Of a stretch of DNA of 64,000 nt, positions 34,902 to 43,850 are shown in pieces; position 1 is the first letter of the stretch, and the number at the start of each line of letters is the position of its first letter. The notes beneath the pieces were generated by a model. It was not told the DNA's origin. It saw nothing but the letters and a program-made list of their open reading frames with translations, and did not search any database. The stretch spans positions 1-64,000 of the forward strand of contig NZ_FNPW01000002.1 of the NCBI RefSeq assembly GCF_900107395.1, in the 5' to 3' direction. The position numbers and the translations under genes are program-made. The DNA is from Pseudomonas sp. NFIX28 (GTDB lineage: Bacteria; Pseudomonadota; Gammaproteobacteria; Pseudomonadales; Pseudomonadaceae).

Positions 34902-37067
34902 TCAGCCCAGTTCCACCCGGTTGCGCCCCGCTTCCTTGGCCCGGTACAGCGCCTGATCGGCTCTTTTAAGCACCAGTTCGCTGCGCTCTCCCGATTTGAA
35001 AGCACTCATGCCGATGGACATGGTGATGGTCACTCGCTCGCCCTTGAAGTGGAACGGGCAGGCTTCGATGGCGGCGCGCAAGGTTTCCACCAGACGCATG
35101 CCGACCGGCAATGAAGTATTGGGTATCAGCAGGACAAACTCCTCACCGCCGAAGCGGGCGATGAAGTCACTGCCCCGCAGGCGCTTGCGCAGCACGCCGG
35201 CAATGATCTTCAACACCTTGTCGCCGGCCAGGTGACCGTAGTTGTCGTTGATGCGCTTGAAGTGGTCGAGGTCGAGCATCGCCAGCAGCAAGGTGTTGCC
35301 GTGCTGCTGCCACTGCGCCACTTCGTGTTCCAGGCGTTCGCTCCAGGCCGCGCGATTGGGCAGGCCGGTGAGGGGGTCGATCAAGGCTTTCTGCCGCTGC
35401 TCTTCCAGGTGTTCACGGTAGCCCTGGGCTTCCTGCTCCATGCTCGCCACCCGTTCGGCCAGGCTTTGCAGGCGCGCGGCCACTTCCTTCTCGCGCTCGT
35501 CACGCTGCCTCTGGTGGTGGTCCATGGTGCCAAGCAGGCCTTCCAGGTGGCTTTCCAGGACGTGTTTGAGGTCGTCCAGATCCGCCGCTTCCTGAACGCT
35601 GCTTTGCAGGCCATCGACTTGCTCGCGGATTTGCGTGTCCATCTCGCGCGCCGCGGAGCTGCTGTCGGCATGCCCGTCGCTGGCGGCCTGCAGATGGCTC
35701 TGGAAGGTTTCCAGGCGCTCGTTGAGCTGCTTGAGATACGCCTCGAATTCATGCTGGCCGCTGTCGGTGATCGCCAGCATCAAAACTGCCAGATCATCGA
35801 GGATCGGCAACAGTTCGTACCAGTTCAACCCATGTTGCAGGCGATCGCGCATCGACTCGGCTTGCGGTCGGTGGCGCTCGGGCAGGCTCAGGTCGTCCAG
35901 CAGGCCGAGCAGGGTATGTTCGATGTGCCTGGCCACCGAACTGTAGGACGGTTCCGGCGAGTCGGGCAGGGCGTACAGCACATCTTGCCCGGCCTGCTGC
36001 GGGTCGACCGTCGCCAGCATCTCGGCCATGGCGGCCGGCAACGGCAAGCGGTCGAGCAATACTGGCGCCGGCGCGGCCTCGGCGGGCGCGGTAACGATCA
36101 ACTCGTCCGGGTTGCCAGGGCTGACGGCAACCGAAGGTTCGACAGTCGCCGGCAAGACCGCTGGCGGTGCTTCGACAGGCTCAGGCGCGACTGGCAACGG
36201 CGGTGTGTGTGGTTCCGGCATCGGCGGCAGCGGCTCGACGGCGGGGGGCTTCTCCAACTCAAGCACCGGCGGCACAAAAGCCTCGACCTGGGCCACCGCA
36301 CTGAGCTCGGGCGCAACTTGCGGCTGCGGCTGCGGCTGCGGCTGAGACTCGGGCTCGGGCGGCGGGCTGACGGCGGCAACCTTGTCGATCACCGGCGCTG
36401 GCGCTACGGCCGGCCGTGCGGGCGCGGCCTCGACACGAGGTGACGGCGCTTCGGTTTTTTCCACAGGTGGCGGTTGCACCGCAGCCGGCACCGCCACCAA
36501 CACAGGCGTCCCGGCCTCGGCCGGTGCAGGCGCTTCGTCAGCCTCACGGCCACCAAACAGGCGCTGCAGCAAACCTGGGCGACTCGGCTCGGCAGGGTTC
36601 TCCAACAGGCTCAGCGCCTTGCCTTGCAGGCCGCTCAGTTCGCCGAGCAACAGCGGGATTTCCCGCGCCTGGCCAACGCGGCCATCCAGTTGCTTGGCAA
36701 AATTTTTCAGCGGCCGGCTGACCTCGCGAGGCAGCGGCAGCTTCTGCAACTGGCCGACTAGCGAAGTCAGGGCGCTGCTCATTTGCTCGACGCGGGTTTC
36801 GCGGCGCTGCTCGGAATCCAGCACGGCTTTTTCCAGGCGCGGCAACAGGGCCGCCAGGGCCGCATCCATTTCGTCCGTGCGCACCACTTCACGCATTTCC
36901 TTCATGCACTGGTCGACGGCGCGGTCAGTGCCCTCGGCCGCCAGCGTGCTGCGCACCAGGCCACGGCGAAGCAGGTCGAGGCGGGCATTCCAGCGTCGCT
37001 CGAGTTTTTCCTGTTGTTCGATACTTTTGAGGTATTTCTCTTTCCAACGTTGGGCGTCGTCGCTCAT
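34902..37067 (-). CDS. GGDEF diguanylate cyclase (DgcH-like)
   Basis: 721 aa. The N-terminal 170 residues form a charged helical region, and about 170-330 is a Pro/Ala/Glu-rich linker including a PQPQPQPQ run. A helical middle (about 360-545) leads to a C-terminal GGDEF domain with FGGEEFVLLIP and the inhibitory I-site RGSD five residues before it. No membrane helix is seen, so it is cytoplasmic. It makes c-di-GMP from GTP. Its position matches PA5487 (DgcH). The ATG overlaps the EEP stop by 4 bp, so both are coupled. Confidence 0.88.
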   Translation of the reverse strand: MSDDAQRWKEKYLKSIEQQEKLERRWNARLDLLRRGLVRSTLAAEGTDRAVDQCMKEMREVVRTDEMDAALAALLPRLEKAVLDSEQRRETRVEQMSSALTSLVGQLQKLPLPREVSRPLKNFAKQLDGRVGQAREIPLLLGELSGLQGKALSLLENPAEPSRPGLLQRLFGGREADEAPAPAEAGTPVLVAVPAAVQPPPVEKTEAPSPRVEAAPARPAVAPAPVIDKVAAVSPPPEPESQPQPQPQPQVAPELSAVAQVEAFVPPVLELEKPPAVEPLPPMPEPHTPPLPVAPEPVEAPPAVLPATVEPSVAVSPGNPDELIVTAPAEAAPAPVLLDRLPLPAAMAEMLATVDPQQAGQDVLYALPDSPEPSYSSVARHIEHTLLGLLDDLSLPERHRPQAESMRDRLQHGLNWYELLPILDDLAVLMLAITDSGQHEFEAYLKQLNERLETFQSHLQAASDGHADSSSAAREMDTQIREQVDGLQSSVQEAADLDDLKHVLESHLEGLLGTMDHHQRQRDEREKEVAARLQSLAERVASMEQEAQGYREHLEEQRQKALIDPLTGLPNRAAWSERLEHEVAQWQQHGNTLLLAMLDLDHFKRINDNYGHLAGDKVLKIIAGVLRKRLRGSDFIARFGGEEFVLLIPNTSLPVGMRLVETLRAAIEACPFHFKGERVTITMSIGMSAFKSGERSELVLKRADQALYRAKEAGRNRVELG

Positions 37068-37942
37068 TCATGGGTTCCGCGAGGGGCAGGACTCAACGCG
37101 GGCAATGCATCGGCCGTGAGCGAACCCGGCAGACGAATCTCTACCGCGACCGGCAGGTGATCGGAAATCGGTTGGGCCAAAACTTCGACCCGCTCCAGCG
37201 TCAGGCTGGGGCTGAGCAAAATATGATCAAGGCAGCGTTGCGGGCGCCAGCTGGGAAACGTCGCTTCCAGTTGCGGCGCCAGCAAGCCGAGGTCGCGCAA
37301 CGGCGAGTGTTCCAGCAGATCGCTGGCATGGGTGTTCATGTCGCCCATCAACACCTGGTGCTTGTAGCCGCCGATCATTTCGCGGATATAGGCCAGCTGC
37401 CGGGTACGCGTTCGAGCCCCCAGGGCCAGGTGCATCATCACCACTACCAAGGCCTCGGGGCCATCGCCGAAGCGCACCAGGATCGCGCCACGGCCCTTGG
37501 GCCCGGGCAGCGGATGGTCTTCGATCGCCCAGGGACGCAGGCGGCTGAGCACACCATTGCTGTGCTGGGCCAGGCGACCGAGATTGCGATTGAGCTGTTG
37601 ATACCAGTAGGGGAAGGCACCGAGCTGGGCCAGGTGCTCGACCTGGTTGACGTAGCCCGAGCGCAGGCTGCCGCCATCGGCCTCCTGCAGGGCGACCAGA
37701 TCGAAGTCGCCCAGCAGCTCACCGATTTTCTGCAGATTGTCGGCGCGGCCATTGTGCGGCAGCAGGTGCTGCCAGCCACGGGTCAGGTAATGCCGATAGC
37801 GTTCGGTACTGATACCGACCTGGATATTGAAACTGAGCAGCCGCAGGCGGCTGTCTGCCGGCAGGCCGGAGGATGCCACATGATGCTCGTTGACCCGCGG
37901 ATCATGCAGGCCAACGATGCGTTCCGTACCCCAACGTCGCAT
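37064..37942 (-). CDS. Endonuclease/exonuclease/phosphatase (EEP) family protein
   Basis: 292 aa. EEP fold motifs are present: LLSFNIQVGIST near the N-terminus (metal-binding Asn), VALQEADGG (catalytic Glu), LMGDMNTHASD (Asp/Asn) and SDHLPVAVEI (Asp-His). It is a Mg2+-dependent phosphoesterase whose substrate (nucleic acid, phospholipid or sugar phosphate) cannot be told. It lies 13 bp behind dsbA and overlaps the diguanylate cyclase start, suggesting an operon. Position corresponds to PA5488. Confidence 0.85.
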   Translation of the reverse strand: MRRWGTERIVGLHDPRVNEHHVASSGLPADSRLRLLSFNIQVGISTERYRHYLTRGWQHLLPHNGRADNLQKIGELLGDFDLVALQEADGGSLRSGYVNQVEHLAQLGAFPYWYQQLNRNLGRLAQHSNGVLSRLRPWAIEDHPLPGPKGRGAILVRFGDGPEALVVVMMHLALGARTRTRQLAYIREMIGGYKHQVLMGDMNTHASDLLEHSPLRDLGLLAPQLEATFPSWRPQRCLDHILLSPSLTLERVEVLAQPISDHLPVAVEIRLPGSLTADALPALSPAPRGTHE

Positions 37943-37955
37943 GGACCAGGCTCGC

Positions 37956-38585
37956 TTACTTGGCCGCCCGCTCTTTGGCGATCAACTGGTCGGCGACGTT
38001 CAAGGCACCTTCAGGGCCACCGGCGGTGCCCAGGTCGAAACGGTACTTGCCGTTGACGACCATGGTCGGTACGCCGGAGATCTGATAGGCCTGGGCCTTT
38101 TTCTTCGCGTCTTCGACCTTGCCTTTGACGGCGAACGAATTGTAGGTGCTCAGGAACTTGTCCTTGTCGACGCCTTCGCCAGCCAGGAATTCGGCCATTT
38201 CCTCAGGGGAAGCGAGCTTCTTGCCGTCGTGGATGGCTTCGAATACAGCCTTGTGGACTTTGTGCTCGACACCCATGGATTCCAGGGTGATGAACAGTTG
38301 GCCGTGAACGTTCCAGATACCGCCGAACATGGCCGGGATACGCACGAAGTTGACATCGGCCGGCAGTTTTTCAGCCCATGGGTTGATGGTCGGTTCGAAG
38401 GCGTAGCAGTGCGGGCAGCCATACCAGAACAGCTCGACCACTTCGATCTTGCCAGGCACCGCAACCGGAACGGCGCTGCTCAGCTCTACGTATTGTTTAC
38501 CAGCTTCGAGGGGCTCGGCGGCTTGAGCAGTCATGCCAAACACGCTGGCGGTGACGAGAGCGGCGCTGAGAATCAGATTACGCAT
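37956..38585 (-). CDS. dsbA: Periplasmic thiol:disulfide oxidoreductase DsbA
   Basis: 209 aa. Signal peptide about 1-22, then a thioredoxin fold with insertion. Active site CPHC (57-60) in FWYGCPHCYAF; the cis-proline loop is VPTMVV near the C-terminus. It introduces disulfides in exported proteins and is re-oxidised by DsbB. AGGAG lies 8 bp before the ATG. A terminator separates it from the cytochrome c4 gene upstream. Confidence 0.95.
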   Translation of the reverse strand: MRNLILSAALVTASVFGMTAQAAEPLEAGKQYVELSSAVPVAVPGKIEVVELFWYGCPHCYAFEPTINPWAEKLPADVNFVRIPAMFGGIWNVHGQLFITLESMGVEHKVHKAVFEAIHDGKKLASPEEMAEFLAGEGVDKDKFLSTYNSFAVKGKVEDAKKKAQAYQISGVPTMVVNGKYRFDLGTAGGPEGALNVADQLIAKERAAK

Positions 38586-38679
38586 GCTTTACTCCTGAAC
38601 AAGTAAGGTCGCCTCGCGCGGCCTGTTCGCAGACAGGTCATGGCAGGCTTGAGTTCGCTAGTGTAGCGGCAGACGCCAT

Positions 38680-38706
38680 AAAAAAGGGCGGCCTGAGCCA
38701 CCCTTT
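38680..38706 (-). terminator. Terminator behind cytochrome c4
   Basis: On the minus strand AAAGGGTGGC and GCCGCCCTTT pair (one wobble) around TCAG, followed by TTTT and ATGG. It ends the cytochrome c transcripts before dsbA. Confidence 0.85.
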
Positions 38707-38779
38707 ATGCTTTCATCAACAGATTAATCGATCATTAACGTTGCGCAAGCTAGACCCTTTCGCAACATGATCGCCGGCC

Positions 38780-39385
38780 TCAGTGCAGGCCCTGGATGTA
38801 GCTGGATACTGCTTCGATATCCTTGTTGCTCAACTTGGCGGCGATGCTGCGCATGATCATGGTGTCGCCGTCGTTGGTGCGGTTGCCTTCGCGGAAGTCG
38901 GTCAACTGCTTGGCTACGTACTGCGCATGCTGGCCACTCAAGTGCGGGAAGCCGGCAGCCGCGTTACCCGTGCCGTTAGGCGCATGGCAACCGGTGCAGG
39001 AAGGCATGCCTTGATCCAGCTTGCCGCCACGGAACAACTCTTCACCGCGAGCCACGACTTTCGGGTCCGCTGCACCGACGCTGCCTTTCTGGCTGGCGAA
39101 GTAGGCGGAGAGGTCGGCCAGGTCCTGATCGCTCAGGTTGGTCAGCAGGCCAGTCATTTCCAACACCTGGCGCTTGCCGGACTTGATGTCGTGCAACTGC
39201 TTGTTCAGGTAACGCTCACCCTGACCCGCCAGCTTTGGAAAGTTAGGCGCCATGCTGTTCCCATCCGGACCATGGCAAGCGCCACATACAGCGGCTTTCG
39301 CCTGACCGGCAGCAGCGTCGCCTGCAGCATGGGCGACACCTGTGATGCCCAAGGTCAACAGCAGACTCACGAGTAATTTGTTCAT
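38780..39385 (-). CDS. cc4: Diheme cytochrome c4
   Basis: 201 aa. Signal peptide about 1-20, then two c-type heme sites: CGACH (34-38) and CTGCH (130-134), each in a similar roughly 90-residue domain with Met ligands further on. Cytochrome c4 is a periplasmic, membrane-associated electron carrier to terminal oxidases such as cbb3 and denitrification enzymes. It is co-oriented with, and 45 bp downstream of, the cytochrome c5-type gene. Confidence 0.94.
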   Translation of the reverse strand: MNKLLVSLLLTLGITGVAHAAGDAAAGQAKAAVCGACHGPDGNSMAPNFPKLAGQGERYLNKQLHDIKSGKRQVLEMTGLLTNLSDQDLADLSAYFASQKGSVGAADPKVVARGEELFRGGKLDQGMPSCTGCHAPNGTGNAAAGFPHLSGQHAQYVAKQLTDFREGNRTNDGDTMIMRSIAAKLSNKDIEAVSSYIQGLH

Positions 39386-39430
39386 CAGCTAATCCAACTA
39401 CGGCTAAGGGTTAAGAGTTATGGACCGGGA

Positions 39431-39721
39431 TCACTCGCTCATCCAAAGGATGATGGCTCGGTAATCCTCGGCACTGCAGTCCATGCACAAACCACGCGGC
39501 GGCATCGCCTTGAAACCCTGGGTCACGTGTTGCACCAGCGTCTCCATACCTTGCGCCAGCCTCGGCGCCCAAGCTCCCTGGTCCCCCTTGCGGGGAGCCG
39601 TTGGTAGTTGGCCGGAATGACAAGCCCCACAAACACGGTTGTACACAGCTTCCGGATCCTGTGTAGCCTGAGCGCTGTAAAGCGGTATCAGGACGCCGGC
39701 AGCCAGCAGCCATTTCGTCAT
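39431..39721 (-). CDS. Small monoheme cytochrome c5-type protein
   Basis: 96 aa. Signal peptide about 1-20 (LLAAGVLIPLYSAQA), heme site CGACH (31-35), axial Met in KAMPPRG, and a second pair of cysteines in CMDCS, the disulfide typical of cytochrome c5. A longer in-frame extension on the same strand runs into the divergent engB promoter and is not credible. It probably feeds electrons to oxidases with c4. Position corresponds to PA5491. Confidence 0.88.
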   Translation of the reverse strand: MTKWLLAAGVLIPLYSAQATQDPEAVYNRVCGACHSGQLPTAPRKGDQGAWAPRLAQGMETLVQHVTQGFKAMPPRGLCMDCSAEDYRAIILWMSE

Positions 39722-39912
39722 AAAACGACCTTTTCAGGGTTGAGAGCGTTCTGCGTTCTAATGCGCAATCAAGGTCTATCGCTCTCGTGAACTTCATCCT
39801 ACGCTGGGACAAAGCGCACACAAAATCTGCGGCATTATATACTGGCGTTACTGAAACGGAAACGACACCGCTCGCCGCGCCCATTCTCGGCACCGCCCCT
39901 ATCGGAAATCCC

Positions 39913-40554
39913 ATGCAACTGAAAAACCCCATTCTTGGTCTGTGCCAACAGTCCACTTTCATGCTCAGCGCCGCCAAAGTCGATCAATGCCCGGACGACG
40001 AAGGCTTCGAAGTGGCCTTCGCCGGGCGTTCCAACGCTGGCAAATCCAGCGCCCTGAATACCCTGACCCATGCCAGCCTGGCACGCACCTCGAAAACTCC
40101 GGGCCGTACGCAGCTGTTGAACTTCTTCAAGCTAGACGACGATCGCCGTCTGGTCGACCTGCCGGGTTACGGTTACGCGAAAGTACCGATCCCGCTCAAG
40201 CAACACTGGCAGCGTCACCTGGAAGCCTACCTGGGCAGCCGCGAGAGTCTGAAAGGGTTGATTCTGATGATGGACATCCGCCATCCGATGACCGACTTCG
40301 ACCTGCTGATGCTCGACTGGGCCGTCGCCAGCGGCATGCCGATGCACATCCTGCTGACCAAGGCCGACAAACTGACCTACGGCGCGGCCAAGAACACCCT
40401 GCTCAAGGTGCAGTCGCAAATCCGTAAGGGCTGGGGCGACAACGTCACCATCCAGCTGTTTTCGGCACCAAAACGCATGGGCCTGGAAGAGGCCTACACT
40501 GTACTGGCGGGCTGGATGGAACTGGCGGACAAAGGCGCCGAAACCGAGGCCTGA
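39913..40554 (+). CDS. engB: Ribosome biogenesis GTPase EngB (YihA/YsxC)
   Basis: 213 aa from the ATG at 39913; a 42-codon upstream extension covers the promoter and has no family homology. G motifs: G1 GRSNAGKS (38-45), G3 DLPGYGYA, G4 TKADK, G5 SAPKRMG (SA). The second switch [14 protein letters not shown] is typical. EngB helps assemble the 50S subunit. It faces polA, with the ErsA sRNA between, the arrangement also known for Spot 42 in E. coli. Confidence 0.95.
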   Translation: MQLKNPILGLCQQSTFMLSAAKVDQCPDDEGFEVAFAGRSNAGKSSALNTLTHASLARTSKTPGRTQLLNFFKLDDDRRLVDLPGYGYAKVPIPLKQHWQRHLEAYLGSRESLKGLILMMDIRHPMTDFDLLMLDWAVASGMPMHILLTKADKLTYGAAKNTLLKVQSQIRKGWGDNVTIQLFSAPKRMGLEEAYTVLAGWMELADKGAETEA

Positions 40555-40565
40555 AAGACATACGC

Positions 40566-40696
40566 AAAACTGCCTGTGGGGTGATCAGGCAAGGCAAAAA
40601 CTGGCGGGAACGGCTGGGGTCGCATTCGACTTAGGGGCCTAAATGAGCATTTCCCGCCCGTTTTTAACGCAACATGATCGCGCCACAGGCAGTTTT
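40566..40696. repeat. 131-bp nested palindromic element between engB and ErsA
   Basis: Outer arms AAAACTGCCTGTGG (40566-40579) and CCACAGGCAGTTTT (40683-40696) are perfect 14-bp complements. Inner arms AAAAACTGGCGGGAA (40596-40610) and TTCCCGCCCGTTTTT (40651-40665) pair with one mismatch; the inner stem ends in TTTTT and could terminate engB. The TGATC words at 40581 and 40675 are partially symmetrical too. The unit may be a bidirectional terminator or a MITE-like element. Confidence 0.6.
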
Positions 40697-40701
40697 GGGG
40701 C

Positions 40702-40833
40702 AAAAAAAACCCCGGACTTCGTATGGGGAGGAGAAGTTCGGGGTCCAAGTTCCGGACCGCTAGGGCGGGGTCCAGATATCTGCCAACACTTAACACAACA
40801 TAGGAGCATCGAAGGGCTTCACCAGCCATTCAG
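40702..40833 (-). ncRNA. ersA: Small regulatory RNA ErsA
   Basis: About 131 nt on the minus strand in the engB-polA intergenic space, the locus and length of ErsA in P. aeruginosa. It ends in a strong terminator: CCCCGAACTTC pairs with GAAGTCCGGGG, followed by TTTTTTTT (40709-40702). The loop contains CTCCTCCCC, a C-rich unpaired stretch suited to base pair with ribosome binding sites. A second stem, GACC...GGTC, precedes it. ErsA is Hfq-dependent, envelope-stress induced, and in P. aeruginosa targets algC, oprD and amrZ. The 5' end is predicted from the promoter, so it is approximate. Confidence 0.85.
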
Positions 40834-40837
40834 ATAC

Positions 40838-40865
40838 TCTGAGTGGGCGTTGACTGATTAAGTTC
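40838..40865 (-). promoter_or_regulatory. AlgT/sigma-22 (RpoE-type) promoter of ErsA
   Basis: On the minus strand GAACTT (40865-40860), 17 nt, then TCAGA (40842-40838) matches the AlgU/T (sigma-22) consensus GAACTT-N16/17-TCnGA. Transcription from about 40832 gives an RNA of about 131 nt to the T-run, agreeing with the known ErsA size and its sigma-22 dependence. Confidence 0.8.
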
Positions 40866-40968
40866 CGGGGGCTTTCAAAAACTATTGGTAATAGTCGATG
40901 AAAGTTTCCGCACTAAAGCCCTCCGCCAGCCTTTTACCGCGGCACTATGCCGCGGCAAAAAGCGACTG
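40866..40968. other. polA 3' flank with hairpin
   Basis: CCGCGGCA (40937-40944) and TGCCGCGG (40948-40955) form a perfect hairpin just past the polA stop. Flanking TTTT and AAAAA are on the wrong sides for a standard terminator in the polA direction, so it may stabilise the mRNA end or mark the ErsA boundary. Confidence 0.5.
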
Positions 40969-43776
40969 TCAGTGCGCCTCGTCCCAGTTGCTGCCCACGC
41001 CGACTTCGACCAGCAGCGGCACATCCAGGGTCGCGGCCTTGCTCATGTGGTCGCGAATCTCCTCGCTCACTCGTTCCACCAGGTCTTCGCGCACTTCCAG
41101 CACTAGTTCGTCGTGCACTTGCAGGATGACTTTGGCATCCAGGCCTGACGTCGCCAGCCAATTATCCACCGCCACCATGGCCTTCTTGATGATGTCGGCC
41201 GCCGTGCCCTGCATCGGCGCGTTGATCGCCGTACGTTCGGCGGCGGCGCGCTCCTGCGGCTTGCTGGAGTTGATTTCGGGCAGGTACAGGCGACGCCCGA
41301 ACAGGGTTTCCACATAACCCTGGTCCGCGGCCTGGGCACGGGTACGGTCCATGTATTCACGCACCCCGGGGTAGCGGGCAAAGTAAGTGTCGATATAGGC
41401 CTTGGCGGTCTTGGTATCGACACCGATGTCCTTGCCGAGCTTCTGGGCGCCCATGCCATAGATCAGGCCGAAGTTGATCGCCTTGGCACTGCGGCGCTGG
41501 TCCGAGGTAACGTCCTTGAGCTCGACCTTGAACACCTCGGCCGCCGTGGCGGTGTGCACATCGAGGTTGTTGCGGAAGGCGTTCATCAACCCTTCGTCAC
41601 GGGACAGGTGCGCCATGATCCGCAGTTCGATCTGCGAATAGTCCGCCGCCAGCAGCTTGTAGCCAGGTGGCGCGATAAAGGCCTGGCGGATACGCCGGCC
41701 CTCGGCGGTACGCACCGGGATGTTCTGCAGGTTCGGATCGCTGGACGACAAGCGCCCGGTAGACGCCACCGCCTGATGGTAGGAGGTGTGGATCCGCCCG
41801 GTACGCGGGTTGATCTGCTCCGGCAGGCGGTCGGTGTAGGTGCTCTTGAGTTTGCTCAAAGTGCGGTATTGCATCAACACCTTGGGCAGCGGGTAATCAT
41901 CCTCGGCCAGTTTGGCCAGCACTTCTTCGGCGGTGGACGGCTGGCCTTTGGCGGTTTTCTTCAGCACCGGCAGGCCGAGCTTGTCGTAGAGAATCACACC
42001 CAGTTGCTTGGGCGAACCCAGGTTGAATTCTTCGCCGGCGATATCCACGGCTTCCCGCTCCAGCGCCACCATCTTGTCGCCAAGCTCGATGCTCTGCACA
42101 CGCAGCAAGTCGGCATCCACCAGCGCGCCTTGGCGCTCGATCCGCGCCAGCACCGGCACCACGGGCATTTCGATATCGCTCAGCACGCTGGCCAGGCTTG
42201 GGATCGCGGCCAGTTTTTCATGCAGGACCTGATGCAGGCGCAGGGTCACATCGGCGTCCTCGGCGGCATAAGGCCCGGCCAGTTCGAGGTCGATCTGATC
42301 GAACGTCAGCTGCTTGGCGCCCTTGCCGGCGATGTCCTGGAAACTCACGGTGGTGTGGCCCAGGTACTTTTCCGCGAGGCTGTCCATGTCATGCCGGGTG
42401 GCCGTGGAATTGAGCACGTAGGATTCGAGCATGGTGTCAAAGGCGACACCGCGCACGGTGATGCCGTTGGCTTGATCGCCGCCGATGGCGCAATTGGCCA
42501 GGATGTTCATGTCGAACTTGGCGTGCTGGCCGACCTTGAGTTTGTCCGGGTCTTCAAGAATCGGTTTCAGGGCCCGCAGGACAGTGTCACGATCCAACTG
42601 CTGCGGCGCCCCCATATAAGAGTGGGCGAGCGGAATATAGGCTGCTTCGTTGGCCTGCACGGCGAAGGACAGCCCCACGAGCTGCGCCTGCTGGGCGTCG
42701 ATGCCGGTGGTTTCGGTATCGAAGGCGAACAGCTTGGCGTTCTTCAGCTTTTCCAGCCAGACATCGAAACGCGCCTGATCGAGGATGGTTTCGTACTGTG
42801 CCTCGATACTGACCGGCGCAGCGACTTCGACCTCGACAACCGTCAGCAGGTCGACCGTCACCTCGGGCGCCACCACGGCGCTTAGCTCAAGACGCTTGGC
42901 ATCGCGCTGCAACTCGTCGAGCCAGCTCTTGAACTCCAGCAGGCTATACAGCTCGACCAGTTTTTCGCGATCCGGTTCGCCCAGATGCAGGTCGTCCAGG
43001 CCGATATCCAGCGGCACATCGACCTTGATCGTCGCCAGCTGATAGGAGAGGAAAGCCATCTCCTTGTGCTCCTCGAGCTTGGCCGGCAGGGTCTTGGCCC
43101 CGCGAATCGGCAGGCTCGGGACGATATCGAGCTGCGCGTACAACTCGTTCAGACCGCCGTTCACTCCCACCAGCAGGCCGGAAGCGGTTTTCGGGCCGAT
43201 GCCCGGCACCCCCGGAATGTTGTCGGAGGAGTCACCCATCAGCGCCAGGTAATCGATGATCTGCTCGGGAGCGACGCCGAATTTCTCCTTCACGCCCTCC
43301 ACGTCCATGCTGCTACCGGACATGGTGTTGACCAGCGTAATGTGCCCATCCACCAACTGCGCCATGTCCTTGTCGCCGGTCGAGATCACCACCGGGCGGT
43401 CGGCCGCCGCGCTGCTACGGGCCAGGGTGCCGATCACATCGTCCGCCTCGACGCCCTCGACGCACAACAGCGGAAAGCCCAGGGCAATCACGCTGGCGTG
43501 CAGCGGCTCGATCTGTACGCGCATGTCATCGGGCATGCTCGGGCGATTGGCCTTGTACTCGGCGTACATGTCATCGCGGAAGGTCCCGCCCTTGGCATCG
43601 AACACCACGGCGAACGGGCTGTCCGGGTACTGCTTGCGCAGACTCTTGAGCATGTTCAGCACGCCCTTGACCGCACCGGTCGGCATGCCTTTGGAAGTGG
43701 TCAGCGGTGGCAGCGCGTGAAAGGCGCGGTACAGGTAGGACGAACCGTCCACCAGGACGAGGGGGGCTTGGCTCAT
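40969..43776 (-). CDS. polA: DNA polymerase I
   Basis: 935 aa from the ATG at 43776 (MSQAPLVLVDGSSYLYRAF); a TTG four codons upstream is too close to the AAGG. 5'-3' exonuclease domain (about 1-290), 3'-5' exonuclease domain (about 330-520) with the active-site pair in FAFDTETTG, and polymerase domain with SSDPNLQNIP, DYSQIELRIMAHLS, the O-helix RRSAKAINFGLIYG and QVHDELVLEV. It acts in lagging-strand maturation and excision repair. Convergent to engB, with ErsA transcribed in the same direction behind it. Confidence 0.97.
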   Translation of the reverse strand: MSQAPLVLVDGSSYLYRAFHALPPLTTSKGMPTGAVKGVLNMLKSLRKQYPDSPFAVVFDAKGGTFRDDMYAEYKANRPSMPDDMRVQIEPLHASVIALGFPLLCVEGVEADDVIGTLARSSAAADRPVVISTGDKDMAQLVDGHITLVNTMSGSSMDVEGVKEKFGVAPEQIIDYLALMGDSSDNIPGVPGIGPKTASGLLVGVNGGLNELYAQLDIVPSLPIRGAKTLPAKLEEHKEMAFLSYQLATIKVDVPLDIGLDDLHLGEPDREKLVELYSLLEFKSWLDELQRDAKRLELSAVVAPEVTVDLLTVVEVEVAAPVSIEAQYETILDQARFDVWLEKLKNAKLFAFDTETTGIDAQQAQLVGLSFAVQANEAAYIPLAHSYMGAPQQLDRDTVLRALKPILEDPDKLKVGQHAKFDMNILANCAIGGDQANGITVRGVAFDTMLESYVLNSTATRHDMDSLAEKYLGHTTVSFQDIAGKGAKQLTFDQIDLELAGPYAAEDADVTLRLHQVLHEKLAAIPSLASVLSDIEMPVVPVLARIERQGALVDADLLRVQSIELGDKMVALEREAVDIAGEEFNLGSPKQLGVILYDKLGLPVLKKTAKGQPSTAEEVLAKLAEDDYPLPKVLMQYRTLSKLKSTYTDRLPEQINPRTGRIHTSYHQAVASTGRLSSSDPNLQNIPVRTAEGRRIRQAFIAPPGYKLLAADYSQIELRIMAHLSRDEGLMNAFRNNLDVHTATAAEVFKVELKDVTSDQRRSAKAINFGLIYGMGAQKLGKDIGVDTKTAKAYIDTYFARYPGVREYMDRTRAQAADQGYVETLFGRRLYLPEINSSKPQERAAAERTAINAPMQGTAADIIKKAMVAVDNWLATSGLDAKVILQVHDELVLEVREDLVERVSEEIRDHMSKAATLDVPLLVEVGVGSNWDEAH

Positions 43777-43850
43777 GAGCAGGATCAACCTTTTCGGCGG
43801 GTCCGGCGCTAGAATAGCGGGACCGTTGACGACAAAGGGACAAGGTTATC

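Noticed and set aside
40643-40861. 72-codon rightward frame in the engB-polA gap
   Set aside because: It lies antisense to ErsA and across its terminator, with no ribosome binding site.
40931-40962. Intrinsic terminator for polA
   Set aside because: The stem is strong but A and T tracts are on the wrong sides for leftward transcription, so it is listed only as a hairpin.
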